A stretch of 61,423 bases of DNA from Ureibacillus massiliensis 4400831 = CIP 108448 = CCUG 49529 (GTDB taxonomy: Bacteria; Bacillota; Bacilli; Bacillales_A; Planococcaceae). Of this stretch, positions 8,421-15,539 are shown piece by piece; within the stretch, counting starts at the first letter, position 1, and the number at the start of each line of letters is the position of its first letter. The notes under the pieces were generated by a model. It was not told the origin of the DNA. It saw only the letters and a list, made by a program, of their open reading frames with translations, and did not search any database. The stretch covers positions 1 through 61,423 of the forward strand of contig NZ_JPVQ01000023.1 in assembly GCF_000772965.1 (NCBI RefSeq), in the 5' to 3' direction. Position numbers and translations under genes: made by a program.

Positions 8421-8529
8421 CGTTACAGGCACTACCCTTTCCACGAGCACGGCCTCAGCCTTCACTCTCGCTACGCTCAAAGTCCAGGTTCTTCTGCTCG
8501 TGCTCATAGGAGTCTTCGCGCCTGTAACG
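8421..8529. repeat. Large inverted-repeat element, probable dispersed intergenic repeat
   Basis: Ten-base terminal inverted repeats CGTTACAGGC (8421-8430) and GCCTGTAACG (8520-8529) enclose a second pair CACGAGC (8442-8448) / GCTCGTG (8496-8502). The interior is more GC-rich than its surroundings and has no convincing gene. In style it resembles the roughly 100-150 bp dispersed repeats between genes of many Bacillaceae. Only one copy lies in this window. Confidence 0.55.
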
Positions 8530-8680
8530 AAAATCGACTTATATATACAGTAGTGTAACTTTAGGTGATGATCACCCTGATGACGAAAAATCAAATCAAC
8601 GAAGGTGAACAATTTGAAATGCTAACCATTGAAAAGCTTTTACTACAGGACCATCAATTCCGCTTTATTCTGCTCTTTTA
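8530..8680. other. Non-coding spacer with a short palindrome
   Basis: Between the inverted-repeat element and the carboxylesterase stop codon. Only a 13-bp palindrome (GGTGATGATCACC, 8564-8576) stands out. Confidence 0.4.
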
Positions 8681-9289
8681 TTATTTATAAATACCGTCAT
8701 ACCATTGTTTCGCCGCTTGAACTTCATTCATCGTTAATTGATGTCCCCGATTTTCCCAATAAATTTCAACAGTAGCTCCTGCACCTTCTAACAATTCCTT
8801 TAAATCCACTGATTCTTGTTGAGGGCAAATAGGATCGTTTGTTCCAGCTGCAATAAATATCTTTGTATCCGTTAATTGAGGCAATTCAATCCCTCTCCTT
8901 GGTACCATCGGATGATGTAAAATTGCACCTTTTAATGCATTTTCATAGTGGAACAATAAACTTGCTGCAATATTTGCCCCATTTGAATAGCCAATCGCCA
9001 TGATATTTGAACGGTCAAAATTGTATTCTTTCGATGATGAATCTAAAAATTGATTTAATTCATTTGTACGGAAAATTAAATCTTCTATATCAAATACACC
9101 TTCAGCTAATCTTTTAAAGAAACGTGGCATACCATTTTCTAACACATTTCCTCTTACACTTAATACAGATGCTGTTGGGTCAACAATATCAGCTAAAGCT
9201 AATAAATCATTTTCGTCCCCACCTGTACCGTGTAGTAGTAATAATACAGGTTTATCTTTATTTGTTCCTTCTTTAAAAATATGTTGCAC
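8681..9289 (-). CDS. mhqD: Carboxylesterase/phospholipase, MhqD-like
   Basis: A 202-aa alpha/beta hydrolase. The oxyanion region is LLLHGTGGDENDLL, the nucleophile elbow is GYSNG, the acid lies in AGTNDPICP and the histidine in RGHQLT. This is the Abhydrolase_2 (carboxylesterase/phospholipase) fold of MhqD, whose B. subtilis gene is induced with mhqN and mhqO by methylhydroquinone. It is the third gene after two ring-cleaving dioxygenases, supporting the same role in quinone detoxification. Start GTG behind GGAGGAATAAAA. Confidence 0.85.
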   Translation of the reverse strand: MQHIFKEGTNKDKPVLLLLHGTGGDENDLLALADIVDPTASVLSVRGNVLENGMPRFFKRLAEGVFDIEDLIFRTNELNQFLDSSSKEYNFDRSNIMAIGYSNGANIAASLLFHYENALKGAILHHPMVPRRGIELPQLTDTKIFIAAGTNDPICPQQESVDLKELLEGAGATVEIYWENRGHQLTMNEVQAAKQWYDGIYK

Positions 9290-9372
9290 TTTTATTCCTC
9301 CCTTTCTTTAGAGGCTCTTACCTTAAATAAATTGCCAAGGAAATAAATATTTCGAGATTTATGTTATTCCAC

Positions 9373-10311
9373 TTAATCCAACGTACGGACTTTAATTGGT
9401 ATCAATGACATTTCTAGTCGATTACGATATTGTTCATATTGAGGTGGCAACATTAGCTGACTACCCATTGTTTCATACGTTTCGTCATGGGCAAAACCTG
9501 GTGGGTCAGTTGCAATTTCAAATAATATTTCACCAGATTCCCGGAAGTAAATGGCGTTAAAATAATTACGATCCTTTATTTCTGTTACTCGTTGACCATG
9601 TACCATCGCATATTCCTGCCATTCAAGATGATCTACATCATCTTTTGCTCGCCATGCAATATGATGTACCGTTCCGACTCCCATAGTCCCTCTAGTTCCC
9701 GTTATCATTTTTAAGTCAATAATGTTTCCAATATCCCCAGTAGCTTTAAAGCGTTTTAAGCCTCCTTCTTCCCCTACAACTTCAAGTCCCAAAACTTCAA
9801 CTAATGTGTTCGTTGTTTCTTCTGGACGGCTTGAATAAAGAATAGCTCCTCCAAATCCTTTTATCGCTACTTCTTTCTTAATATCACCTATTTCCAAAGG
9901 ATTTAGCTCACCATCATTGCGTTCAACAATTTCAAGATGAAGTCCATGAGGATCATCAAATTGTAAATATGTTTCCCCGAACCTTTCCAACACGGCATAG
10001 TCTACATTAAATTTAGTTAATCGATTTTTCCAAAAGTCTAATGCACCTATTGGCACAACATAAGTAGTCACACCTACCTGCCCATCACCGATTTTACCAT
10101 TATACGCATTTGGCCAAGGGAAGAAGGTAATAATTGAACCTGGCTTACCACCTTCATTTCCAAAGTATAGATGATATGTTCCTGGATCATCAAAGTTAAC
10201 TGTTTTTTTCACTAAACGAAACCCTAATACTCCAGCATAGAAATCTACATTTTCCTGTGGATGACCGACAATTGCTGTAATATGGTGAATCCCTGAAGTT
10301 TGTTTTTTCAT
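9373..10311 (-). CDS. mhqO: Ring-cleaving dioxygenase, MhqO-like
   Basis: A 312-aa protein of two tandem VOC (glyoxalase/extradiol dioxygenase) modules. Iron ligands follow the 2-His-1-carboxylate pattern: His in GIHHITAIV near residue 9, His in TVHHIAWRA near 218 and Glu in ILFEIATDPPG near 268. The family cleaves hydroquinone or catechol-type rings and protects against quinone electrophiles. It is the middle gene of the operon whose promoter bears MhqR-like operators; no operator lies between it and the upstream paralogue (16-nt gap after start correction). Confidence 0.9.
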   Translation of the reverse strand: MKKQTSGIHHITAIVGHPQENVDFYAGVLGFRLVKKTVNFDDPGTYHLYFGNEGGKPGSIITFFPWPNAYNGKIGDGQVGVTTYVVPIGALDFWKNRLTKFNVDYAVLERFGETYLQFDDPHGLHLEIVERNDGELNPLEIGDIKKEVAIKGFGGAILYSSRPEETTNTLVEVLGLEVVGEEGGLKRFKATGDIGNIIDLKMITGTRGTMGVGTVHHIAWRAKDDVDHLEWQEYAMVHGQRVTEIKDRNYFNAIYFRESGEILFEIATDPPGFAHDETYETMGSQLMLPPQYEQYRNRLEMSLIPIKVRTLD

Positions 10312-10339
10312 ATTAAATCCTCCAATTTAATCCCAATTA

Positions 10340-11323
10340 TTACTCGTATTCTTTCTCAAATTTTTTATCGCTTCGTACAGTATCAAAATGTCTAACTAAA
10401 CCTTCAATCTCTTCTCGTTTACTTTCAAAGAATGGAGGTAAAGATAGTTTTTCTCCGAGTGTTTCATATGGCTCATCTTCCATAAAACCAGGGCCATCAG
10501 TTGCTAGTTCGAATAAAATGTGCGGTGCAACATTAGAATAAAGGGAACCGAAGTAAAATCTTTCAACATAGCCTGAGTTTGGAAGTCTGAACTCTTGAAG
10601 ACGTTGTTGCCATTCATCTAATTCAGCTCGATTTTCCACACGGAATGCTGTATGGTGTACTGTGCCAAAGCCTTGTCTTGCCTGTGGGAGCACCGTATTA
10701 TATTCCACAATGACTTGCGCTCCATTACCACCTTCACCCATTTCAAATAAAAAGAACGAATCTTCTTTAGCAACTTCTCTCATATTAAATACATTAATCA
10801 ATAGTTCTTTAAAGTAATCTAAATAGGCAGTACGTACAAATATTGGCCCTAGTCCTGTAATTGCATATTCTAATGGGATAGGTCCATTTTGCCAAGGAGT
10901 CCCAGCTGCTACGCCTTTATTATTTTCATCTGAAATAAGTTGATATTGTTGATCATCAAAATCTACGAAGGACAATACTTTTTTGCCAAATTGCTCTTTG
11001 ATCCCTGTATTTTTTACTCCAATACGGTTAAAACGTTTTAACCAATAGTCTAGTGCTTCATCGTTTGGTACGCGGAATGACGTTTTTGAAATTTCATTTG
11101 TTCCGTGTACGCCTTTTGGAATGCCAGGAAAATCAAAGAATGTCATATCTGTCCCAGGGCTCCCTACATCATCGGTAAAATATAGATGATATGTTTGAAT
11201 GTCATCTTGATTTACTGTTTTCTTTACTAAGCGTAGTCCTAGTGTATAAGTAAAAAATTCATATATTTTTTCTGCGCTACTTGTAATAGCAGTTACATGG
11301 TGTATCCCTTTTAAATCGTTCAT
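10340..11323 (-). CDS. mhqA: Ring-cleaving dioxygenase, MhqA/MhqE-like paralogue
   Basis: About 327 aa, paralogous to the next gene: two VOC modules with His in GIHHVTAIT, His in TVHHTAFRV and Glu in ILFELATDGPG as likely Fe(II) ligands. Start chosen at ATG behind GGAGGAATTGAGA; a TTG 15 nt upstream falls inside that ribosome site. First gene of the dioxygenase-dioxygenase-esterase operon. Which B. subtilis paralogue (MhqA, E or O) it corresponds to cannot be decided here. Confidence 0.85.
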   Translation of the reverse strand: MNDLKGIHHVTAITSSAEKIYEFFTYTLGLRLVKKTVNQDDIQTYHLYFTDDVGSPGTDMTFFDFPGIPKGVHGTNEISKTSFRVPNDEALDYWLKRFNRIGVKNTGIKEQFGKKVLSFVDFDDQQYQLISDENNKGVAAGTPWQNGPIPLEYAITGLGPIFVRTAYLDYFKELLINVFNMREVAKEDSFFLFEMGEGGNGAQVIVEYNTVLPQARQGFGTVHHTAFRVENRAELDEWQQRLQEFRLPNSGYVERFYFGSLYSNVAPHILFELATDGPGFMEDEPYETLGEKLSLPPFFESKREEIEGLVRHFDTVRSDKKFEKEYE

Positions 11324-11349
11324 TCTCAATTCCTCCAAAATTTATAATT

Positions 11350-11367
11350 TATCTCGAATTCGAGATA
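11350..11367. promoter_or_regulatory. MhqR-type operator, perfect 18-bp palindrome
   Basis: TATCTCGAATTCGAGATA, identical to its own complement and to the MhqR box described for B. subtilis. It lies in the 5' leader, 27 nt before the first dioxygenase start codon. Confidence 0.85.
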
Positions 11368-11478
11368 TATGTTTAAAAAATATAGATAGTTTTTCAACTA
11401 TCATTATTGTGACTTCCTATTTCTTATTTATACTAAAGCAAAGAATTAATCGATTATGCAATTTAATTCGAAATTGAA

Positions 11479-11525
11479 TATCTTTAATTCGAGATAAATT
11501 TATCATATATTTTTCATTCTGTCAA
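11479..11525 (-). promoter_or_regulatory. Promoter of the mhq operon with second MhqR-type operator
   Basis: On the minus strand TTGACA (11520-11525), 17 nt, TAAATT (11497-11502), immediately followed by the operator TATCTCGAATTAAAGATA (complement of 11479-11496; two changes from the palindrome). The operator covers the transcription start, as for a repressor. Confidence 0.8.
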
Positions 11526-11592
11526 CATACCCTAATCATTTTTATAAGCAATTTCGAAAAAGTACATGAAACATATTCAATTAAATTAAAAA

Positions 11593-11624
11593 AAGGAAAT
11601 CCAATGAACCTCTTGGATTTCCCT
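11593..11624 (-). terminator. Terminator of the YceI gene
   Basis: Stem GGAAATCCAA / TTGGATTTCC followed by a T-run on the minus strand, just after the stop codon. Confidence 0.8.
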
Positions 11625-11635
11625 TATAATTTATA

Positions 11636-12163
11636 TTATGCTGCTGGGTTAACTTCTAATTCAACTTTGATTTTAATATCTTTACCAACAAGTACGCCAC
11701 CAGTTTCAAGTGCAGCATTCCATGTTAAGCCAAATTCTTCACGATTAATTTTAGCTTCTGCTTCAAAACCATAAACTTCTACACCCCAAGGATTAGTACC
11801 TTTACCACCAAATTCAACTTCAAAAGTAACTGGTTTAGTTACATCTTTAATTGTCAAGTCACCAGTTAATTTGTAGTCATCTCCATCTTTTTCAATGCTA
11901 GTAGATTTGAAAGTGATGCTTGGATATTTTTCCACATCAAAGAAATCTGCTCCTTTTAGGTGGTTATCACGATCAGTGTTGCGAGTATTGATGCTAGCAA
12001 CATCAAGTGTGAAAGTGATTTGTGCAGTTGTTAAATCTGATAAATCTTCTGCTTCTACCTCTGCAGTATAAGCGTCAAATTGACCTTTTACTTTTGATAC
12101 CATCATGTGTTTTACTTCAAAGCCTACTTGTGAATGTGATTGATCCACTGTAAATTTTGCCAT
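11636..12163 (-). CDS. YceI-family lipocalin-like protein (cytosolic)
   Basis: A 175-aa YceI domain from end to end (FTVDQSHSQVGFEVKHMMVSKVKGQFD; TAQITFTLDVASINTRNTDRDNHLKGADFFD; DLTIKDVTKPVTFEVEFGG). YceI proteins bind polyisoprenoids or other amphiphiles in a beta barrel; there is no signal peptide, so this one is cytosolic. Start is the ATG behind GGAGGAATTTTAAA. Its promoter is a near copy of the neighbouring mhq promoter with the same paired operators, so it is probably induced by quinones with that operon. Confidence 0.9.
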   Translation of the reverse strand: MAKFTVDQSHSQVGFEVKHMMVSKVKGQFDAYTAEVEAEDLSDLTTAQITFTLDVASINTRNTDRDNHLKGADFFDVEKYPSITFKSTSIEKDGDDYKLTGDLTIKDVTKPVTFEVEFGGKGTNPWGVEVYGFEAEAKINREEFGLTWNAALETGGVLVGKDIKIKVELEVNPAA

Positions 12164-12195
12164 TTTAAAATTCCTCCAATTTGTTTGATTTTTCT

Positions 12196-12213
12196 TATCT
12201 CGACTTCGAGATA
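12196..12213. promoter_or_regulatory. MhqR-type operator in the YceI leader
   Basis: TATCTCGACTTCGAGATA, one change from the perfect palindrome at 11350-11367. It lies 33 nt before the YceI start codon. Confidence 0.8.
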
Positions 12214-12311
12214 TATGAAAAAAAATTTGAAAGCAGTTGTAATTAACCACCTTCTAAAGAATATACAAAATTAATCGATATTTTCCCTCGCCATTTTACT
12301 TCGAAGTTCAA

Positions 12312-12359
12312 TATCTTCAATTCGAGATAAATTTATCATACATCAATTCCTCTTGTCAA
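12312..12359 (-). promoter_or_regulatory. YceI promoter with second MhqR-type operator
   Basis: Minus strand TTGACA (12354-12359), 18 nt, TAAATT (12330-12335), followed at once by operator TATCTCGAATTGAAGATA (complement of 12312-12329). Same arrangement as at 11479-11525. The rest of 12214-12499 is A/T-rich and empty apart from the hairpins listed next. Confidence 0.78.
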
Positions 12360-12396
12360 TACATCTGATAAAATTATTTTTCATAAAAATGAGACA

Positions 12397-12420
12397 ATTG
12401 CTCCAAAAATGAGGAGCAAT
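12397..12420. other. Hairpin between the YceI promoter and the M23 peptidase
   Basis: ATTGCTCC / GGAGCAAT with an 8-nt loop and no T-run. Both arms share GCTCC/GGAGC with the terminator at 12466. Confidence 0.45.
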
Positions 12421-12465
12421 CGTTTACCATAGCCTATATCTCAGGTGTTTTTTTGAGCATAATAA

Positions 12466-12493
12466 GGTTGCTCCAGTTTAACTTGAAGCAACC
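12466..12493 (-). terminator. Terminator of the M23 peptidase gene
   Basis: GGTTGCTTCAAGTT / AACTGGAGCAACC hairpin (minus strand) directly after the stop codon, followed by a moderately T-rich stretch. Confidence 0.65.
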
Positions 12494-12499
12494 CACCTA

Positions 12500-13498
12500 T
12501 TATTTTTTCTTTCTAGATGTTTTTTCCCATTGAACTAAAGAAGGATATGGATCGAAGGCCCACTCGGTTTTACCATTAAATTTGTAAATTCCATAGTGTA
12601 AATGTGGCGGGAACTTCCCTGACGTACCTTCTTTCCCATAGCCAGTACTTCCAACTCCGCCAAGAAGCGTGCCTGGTTCAACAATATCTCCAACCTTTAA
12701 ATCTTTATTATAATAGGCAAGATGTGCATAATAATGGTAACTATTATGATTATCCCGAATACCTATTCGCCAACCACCAAACTCGTTCCACCCCATAACC
12801 TCTACAACACCGTATGATGTGGAAACAACAGGCGTGCCATAACCTGCAAATATATCTGTTCCTTCATGAATGCGTCTTCCGCCCCAACCTCTGCTTGCCC
12901 CCCAAGTTCCACGATAGCTATAATTGTAGCCACGAACCGGCAATGGGAAAACATGGGTATCTAATTCGATTGTATCGTAATGTTTATAAAGTTTTGCTAT
13001 GGTTAAAATTTGATTAATAACCTGTTCACTTTTGTAGTATTCCCATAAGGCCATTTTAAAGTCGTCTTCACTTGGCCCATATTGGCTCAAATACCGTGCC
13101 ATTGTATACATAACATCATCATCGCTCTGATTGTCTGCTTTACCGTCACCATTTCCATCCAGACCTACGCCACCAAAGTATTGAATTGATGCTATTGATG
13201 TATCGGTTTGATTTGGATTAAAAGGTCCTGCCCAAACTTCATCTGAAAATTGAATGGCGACGACACTATCTCTTTTCGGGATATCCTTTCGAACGGATTG
13301 AATATTACGTTCATACTGATCAACTGCAGCTAGATAATGCCAAGGCACAAAAACGTCTTGATATTTCATATAATAGTCCATGCGCTGTTGCATAATTTCT
13401 TCCCCAGATGGTTCTTTTGCATTTGCTGATGCTTCATTTAAAAAAATTATGCTCCACAGCATGGGAAAAGCTAATAAGGGAATTAAAAACCGAACCAA
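12500..13498 (-). CDS. lytH: M23 metallopeptidase, LytH/YunA-like endopeptidase
   Basis: A 332-aa secreted protein: signal segment to about residue 26, an N-terminal helical region with DGNGDGKAD (lytic-enzyme-like), and a LytM/M23 domain from about 190. Zinc ligands are His211 and Asp215 (HEGTD) and His301, with His259 and His299 as catalytic histidines (HLH). B. subtilis LytH is a sporulation endopeptidase that trims L-Ala-D-Glu links to make cortex single L-Ala side chains; length and layout agree. Start is TTG behind AAAGGAGGT. I could not find a convincing SigK promoter. Confidence 0.8.
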   Translation of the reverse strand: MVRFLIPLLAFPMLWSIIFLNEASANAKEPSGEEIMQQRMDYYMKYQDVFVPWHYLAAVDQYERNIQSVRKDIPKRDSVVAIQFSDEVWAGPFNPNQTDTSIASIQYFGGVGLDGNGDGKADNQSDDDVMYTMARYLSQYGPSEDDFKMALWEYYKSEQVINQILTIAKLYKHYDTIELDTHVFPLPVRGYNYSYRGTWGASRGWGGRRIHEGTDIFAGYGTPVVSTSYGVVEVMGWNEFGGWRIGIRDNHNSYHYYAHLAYYNKDLKVGDIVEPGTLLGGVGSTGYGKEGTSGKFPPHLHYGIYKFNGKTEWAFDPYPSLVQWEKTSRKKK

Positions 13499-13709
13499 TT
13501 ACGAAACCTCCTTTCCGTTCTAATTTAGAATAACCCGATTTTTTTAAACCATGTACTTTGGATACATATTGAAATTGATGTTGGTCAAACTAAAATTCAA
13601 CATAATCAATTATTTCCGCATCGTATTTTTCGAGCAGTTTTTTCCAATTTTTAATAACTATGTGTTAGGATAAATATTAAAAAGAGATAAAAAATTGGGG
13701 GGAATATTT

Positions 13710-14027
13710 GTGGAGACTTTGAAAACTAAAGAACAATTTGAACAGTTGAAGAATGAAGAACGTGTCATTTTTATGTTTTCTGCAAACTGGTGTGGCGATT
13801 GTCGTTTTATTGAACCAGCATTACCATCTATCGAAGCAGATTATCCAGAGTATGAATTTGTAAAAGTAGATCGTGATGATTTTATTGATTTATGTGGGGA
13901 ATTAGATGTTTACGGTATTCCAAGTTTTATCGCTTTTAATGAAGGTAAAGAAATCGGCAGGTTTGTAAGTAAAGATCGCAAAACACAAGAAGAAATTGAA
14001 GCATTTTTGGATGGGTTATCCAAATAA
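13710..14027 (+). CDS. ytpP: Thioredoxin-like protein, YtpP type
   Basis: A 105-aa cytosolic thioredoxin fold with redox centre WCGDC (Cys28, Cys31) and the cis-proline region YGIPSFIAF. The tail GRFVSKDRKTQEEIEAFL matches YtpP-type proteins of Bacilli. Start GTG lies 7 nt after GGGGGG; the in-frame TTG upstream is inside the ribosome site. Transcribed alone toward the terminator at 14037. Confidence 0.8.
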   Translation: METLKTKEQFEQLKNEERVIFMFSANWCGDCRFIEPALPSIEADYPEYEFVKVDRDDFIDLCGELDVYGIPSFIAFNEGKEIGRFVSKDRKTQEEIEAFLDGLSK

Positions 14028-14036
14028 AATGAAAAA

Positions 14037-14063
14037 ATCCCCACCGGATTTTAAGGTGGGGAT
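14037..14063. terminator. Bidirectional terminator
   Basis: ATCCCCACC / GGTGGGGAT with a 9-nt loop between the convergent thioredoxin-like and GIY-YIG genes. T-run is strongest on the minus side. Confidence 0.8.
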
Positions 14064-14079
14064 AAGTTCTTTCACTTAA

Positions 14080-14424
14080 CTAATGATACCCATTTTCACC
14101 AAAAGGCTGGAGCTTTTCTAGCCACTTTTCTTCAAGCTCTTTTAAAGCTTCTTTCATGTTGAAGTAAGGGTCTGATTCATCCTTTTTTAGCTTTTCTAAT
14201 ATCTCGATTGAAAATGCATTTTTTCCGAAATGATTCCAATCTTGTTGAAGCTCCTTATGATTAAATACATTATTTTCAAGGCTAAATTTAACCCCGTTTA
14301 TGGTTTTTAAATTTGGCGTGCTGGCAATAAACACTTTTCCATTTTCATTATTTTTTATTTGATAAACTCCCGCAATAATCTCGACTTCCTGATACTGTTG
14401 TTTTAATTCCTTTTTTCGATTCAT
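14080..14424 (-). CDS. Degenerate GIY-YIG family protein
   Basis: A 114-aa protein with the outline of a small GIY-YIG domain (AGVYQIKNNENGKVFIAST), but GIY is GVY and YIG is FIA, and the catalytic Arg is not obvious; the Glu region (ALKELEEKWLEKLQPF) is kept. Nuclease activity is therefore doubtful. Second gene after a DUF2087 regulator-like gene, 24 nt apart, a pairing also seen in the B. cereus group as far as I recall. Confidence 0.7.
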   Translation of the reverse strand: MNRKKELKQQYQEVEIIAGVYQIKNNENGKVFIASTPNLKTINGVKFSLENNVFNHKELQQDWNHFGKNAFSIEILEKLKKDESDPYFNMKEALKELEEKWLEKLQPFGENGYH

Positions 14425-14448
14425 TTTTTTACCTCATTTTCTTTTCAA

Positions 14449-15204
14449 CTATTTTTTCACCCAATAGGCACTGCCATCATCTTTTCGATCGATAAATCCG
14501 TACTCCACCAGGTATCTCCTTATTAACACATAATCCTCATATACTTCATTTAAAATCACGTTTAACTCTTTTTCTGTGTAAACTTTATCCATATTTAATC
14601 GATTAACTATTTCACGTAGAACAATTAAACGTTGTTTTTCTTTTGGTGGAAATTTTATAAGAGGTCCAGTTAATCCCTTTGGGAAAAACTTAACTAACAC
14701 TTTTTCCTGCTCTTTTTCAGTAAAAGCATACCGATCATCTATCATCGTTGCATGTTTATGTGGGGCTACAAAGGCTGGGGCATAATCGTCTTTTTCCTTC
14801 AACAACTCCATAACTGCCAGCATCGTTTTTGCTTGTCGTTCTTTTTCCTTTAATACAAAACGATGATGACGAATTGTCGAACTACTACCTATCCCCATTT
14901 CTTCTTGTACTTCTTTATCACTTTTCCCTGCATAAAAGTGCTTCAAAAGCTCTGTTTGATGTTCAGTAAGACCCGTTATTTTTTTATCAAGATTAAGTAA
15001 ATAGTGAAAAACAGATTCGTGTTTATTTTCGATGTGCAATCTCATAAATCGCTCTGCCTCATAAAGTACATTACCTTCTGGGTAGATAACACCTTTTTCA
15101 ACCTGTTCGCCGCATAATAAGCATCGATATTGATTCGTGTCTTCAACAAAGCCGCGCTTTATTTCTTCTAAACTAGCGTTCCAAAAATCAATTGATACGT
15201 CCAT
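14449..15204 (-). CDS. DUF2087 protein with zinc finger-like and HTH segments
   Basis: 251 aa. Residues 23-65 contain CLLC and two histidines (HIENKH), a possible zinc site. Residues about 78-110 look like a LuxR-type helix-turn-helix (LTEHQTELLKHFYAGKSDKEVQEEMGI, first 20 in mind). The C-terminal 90 residues fit DUF2087 (FPPKEKQRLIVLREIVNRL, ending RKDDGSAYW). Probably a DNA-binding regulator; target unknown. First gene of the pair with the GIY-YIG-like protein. Confidence 0.75.
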   Translation of the reverse strand: MDVSIDFWNASLEEIKRGFVEDTNQYRCLLCGEQVEKGVIYPEGNVLYEAERFMRLHIENKHESVFHYLLNLDKKITGLTEHQTELLKHFYAGKSDKEVQEEMGIGSSSTIRHHRFVLKEKERQAKTMLAVMELLKEKDDYAPAFVAPHKHATMIDDRYAFTEKEQEKVLVKFFPKGLTGPLIKFPPKEKQRLIVLREIVNRLNMDKVYTEKELNVILNEVYEDYVLIRRYLVEYGFIDRKDDGSAYWVKK

Positions 15205-15334
15205 TCATATTTTCTCCTATTATAAATTTAAACATTATAAAAATATGTTTATTGTTTTAGCAAACAAAATTTAATTTTGTTTTATTATCATCAATTTAAC
15301 AAATCGAACGTGGTTAGTCAAGTTCACAAAGAAA

Positions 15335-15363
15335 AAACTACTCGATAGTCCTACGAGTAGTTT
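15335..15363 (-). terminator. Ownerless hairpin between divergent genes
   Basis: AAACTACTCG / CGAGTAGTTT with a 9-nt loop and a T-run on the minus strand. The rest of 15205-15539 is A/T-rich promoter DNA of the divergent DUF2087 and SLH-CAP genes. No minus-strand gene ends here. Confidence 0.6.
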
Positions 15364-15539
15364 CACATTAATACATATCTAATACTTCTGCTCAATTCAA
15401 AGTTGTAACACCACTTAATATTTATGTAACATTTTTACAAATACATTAACATTTAGTGATGTTTTTATAAATCTACTAACCTCTCGAACTTTTAATAGTA
15501 TACTTAACGTAACTATTGTATAAAAAGGTGGGGGAATGT

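Noticed and set aside
9373-11323. Recent tandem duplication of the two dioxygenase genes
   Set aside because: They are paralogues with the same fold, but their protein sequences differ throughout, so the duplication is old and typical of mhq loci.
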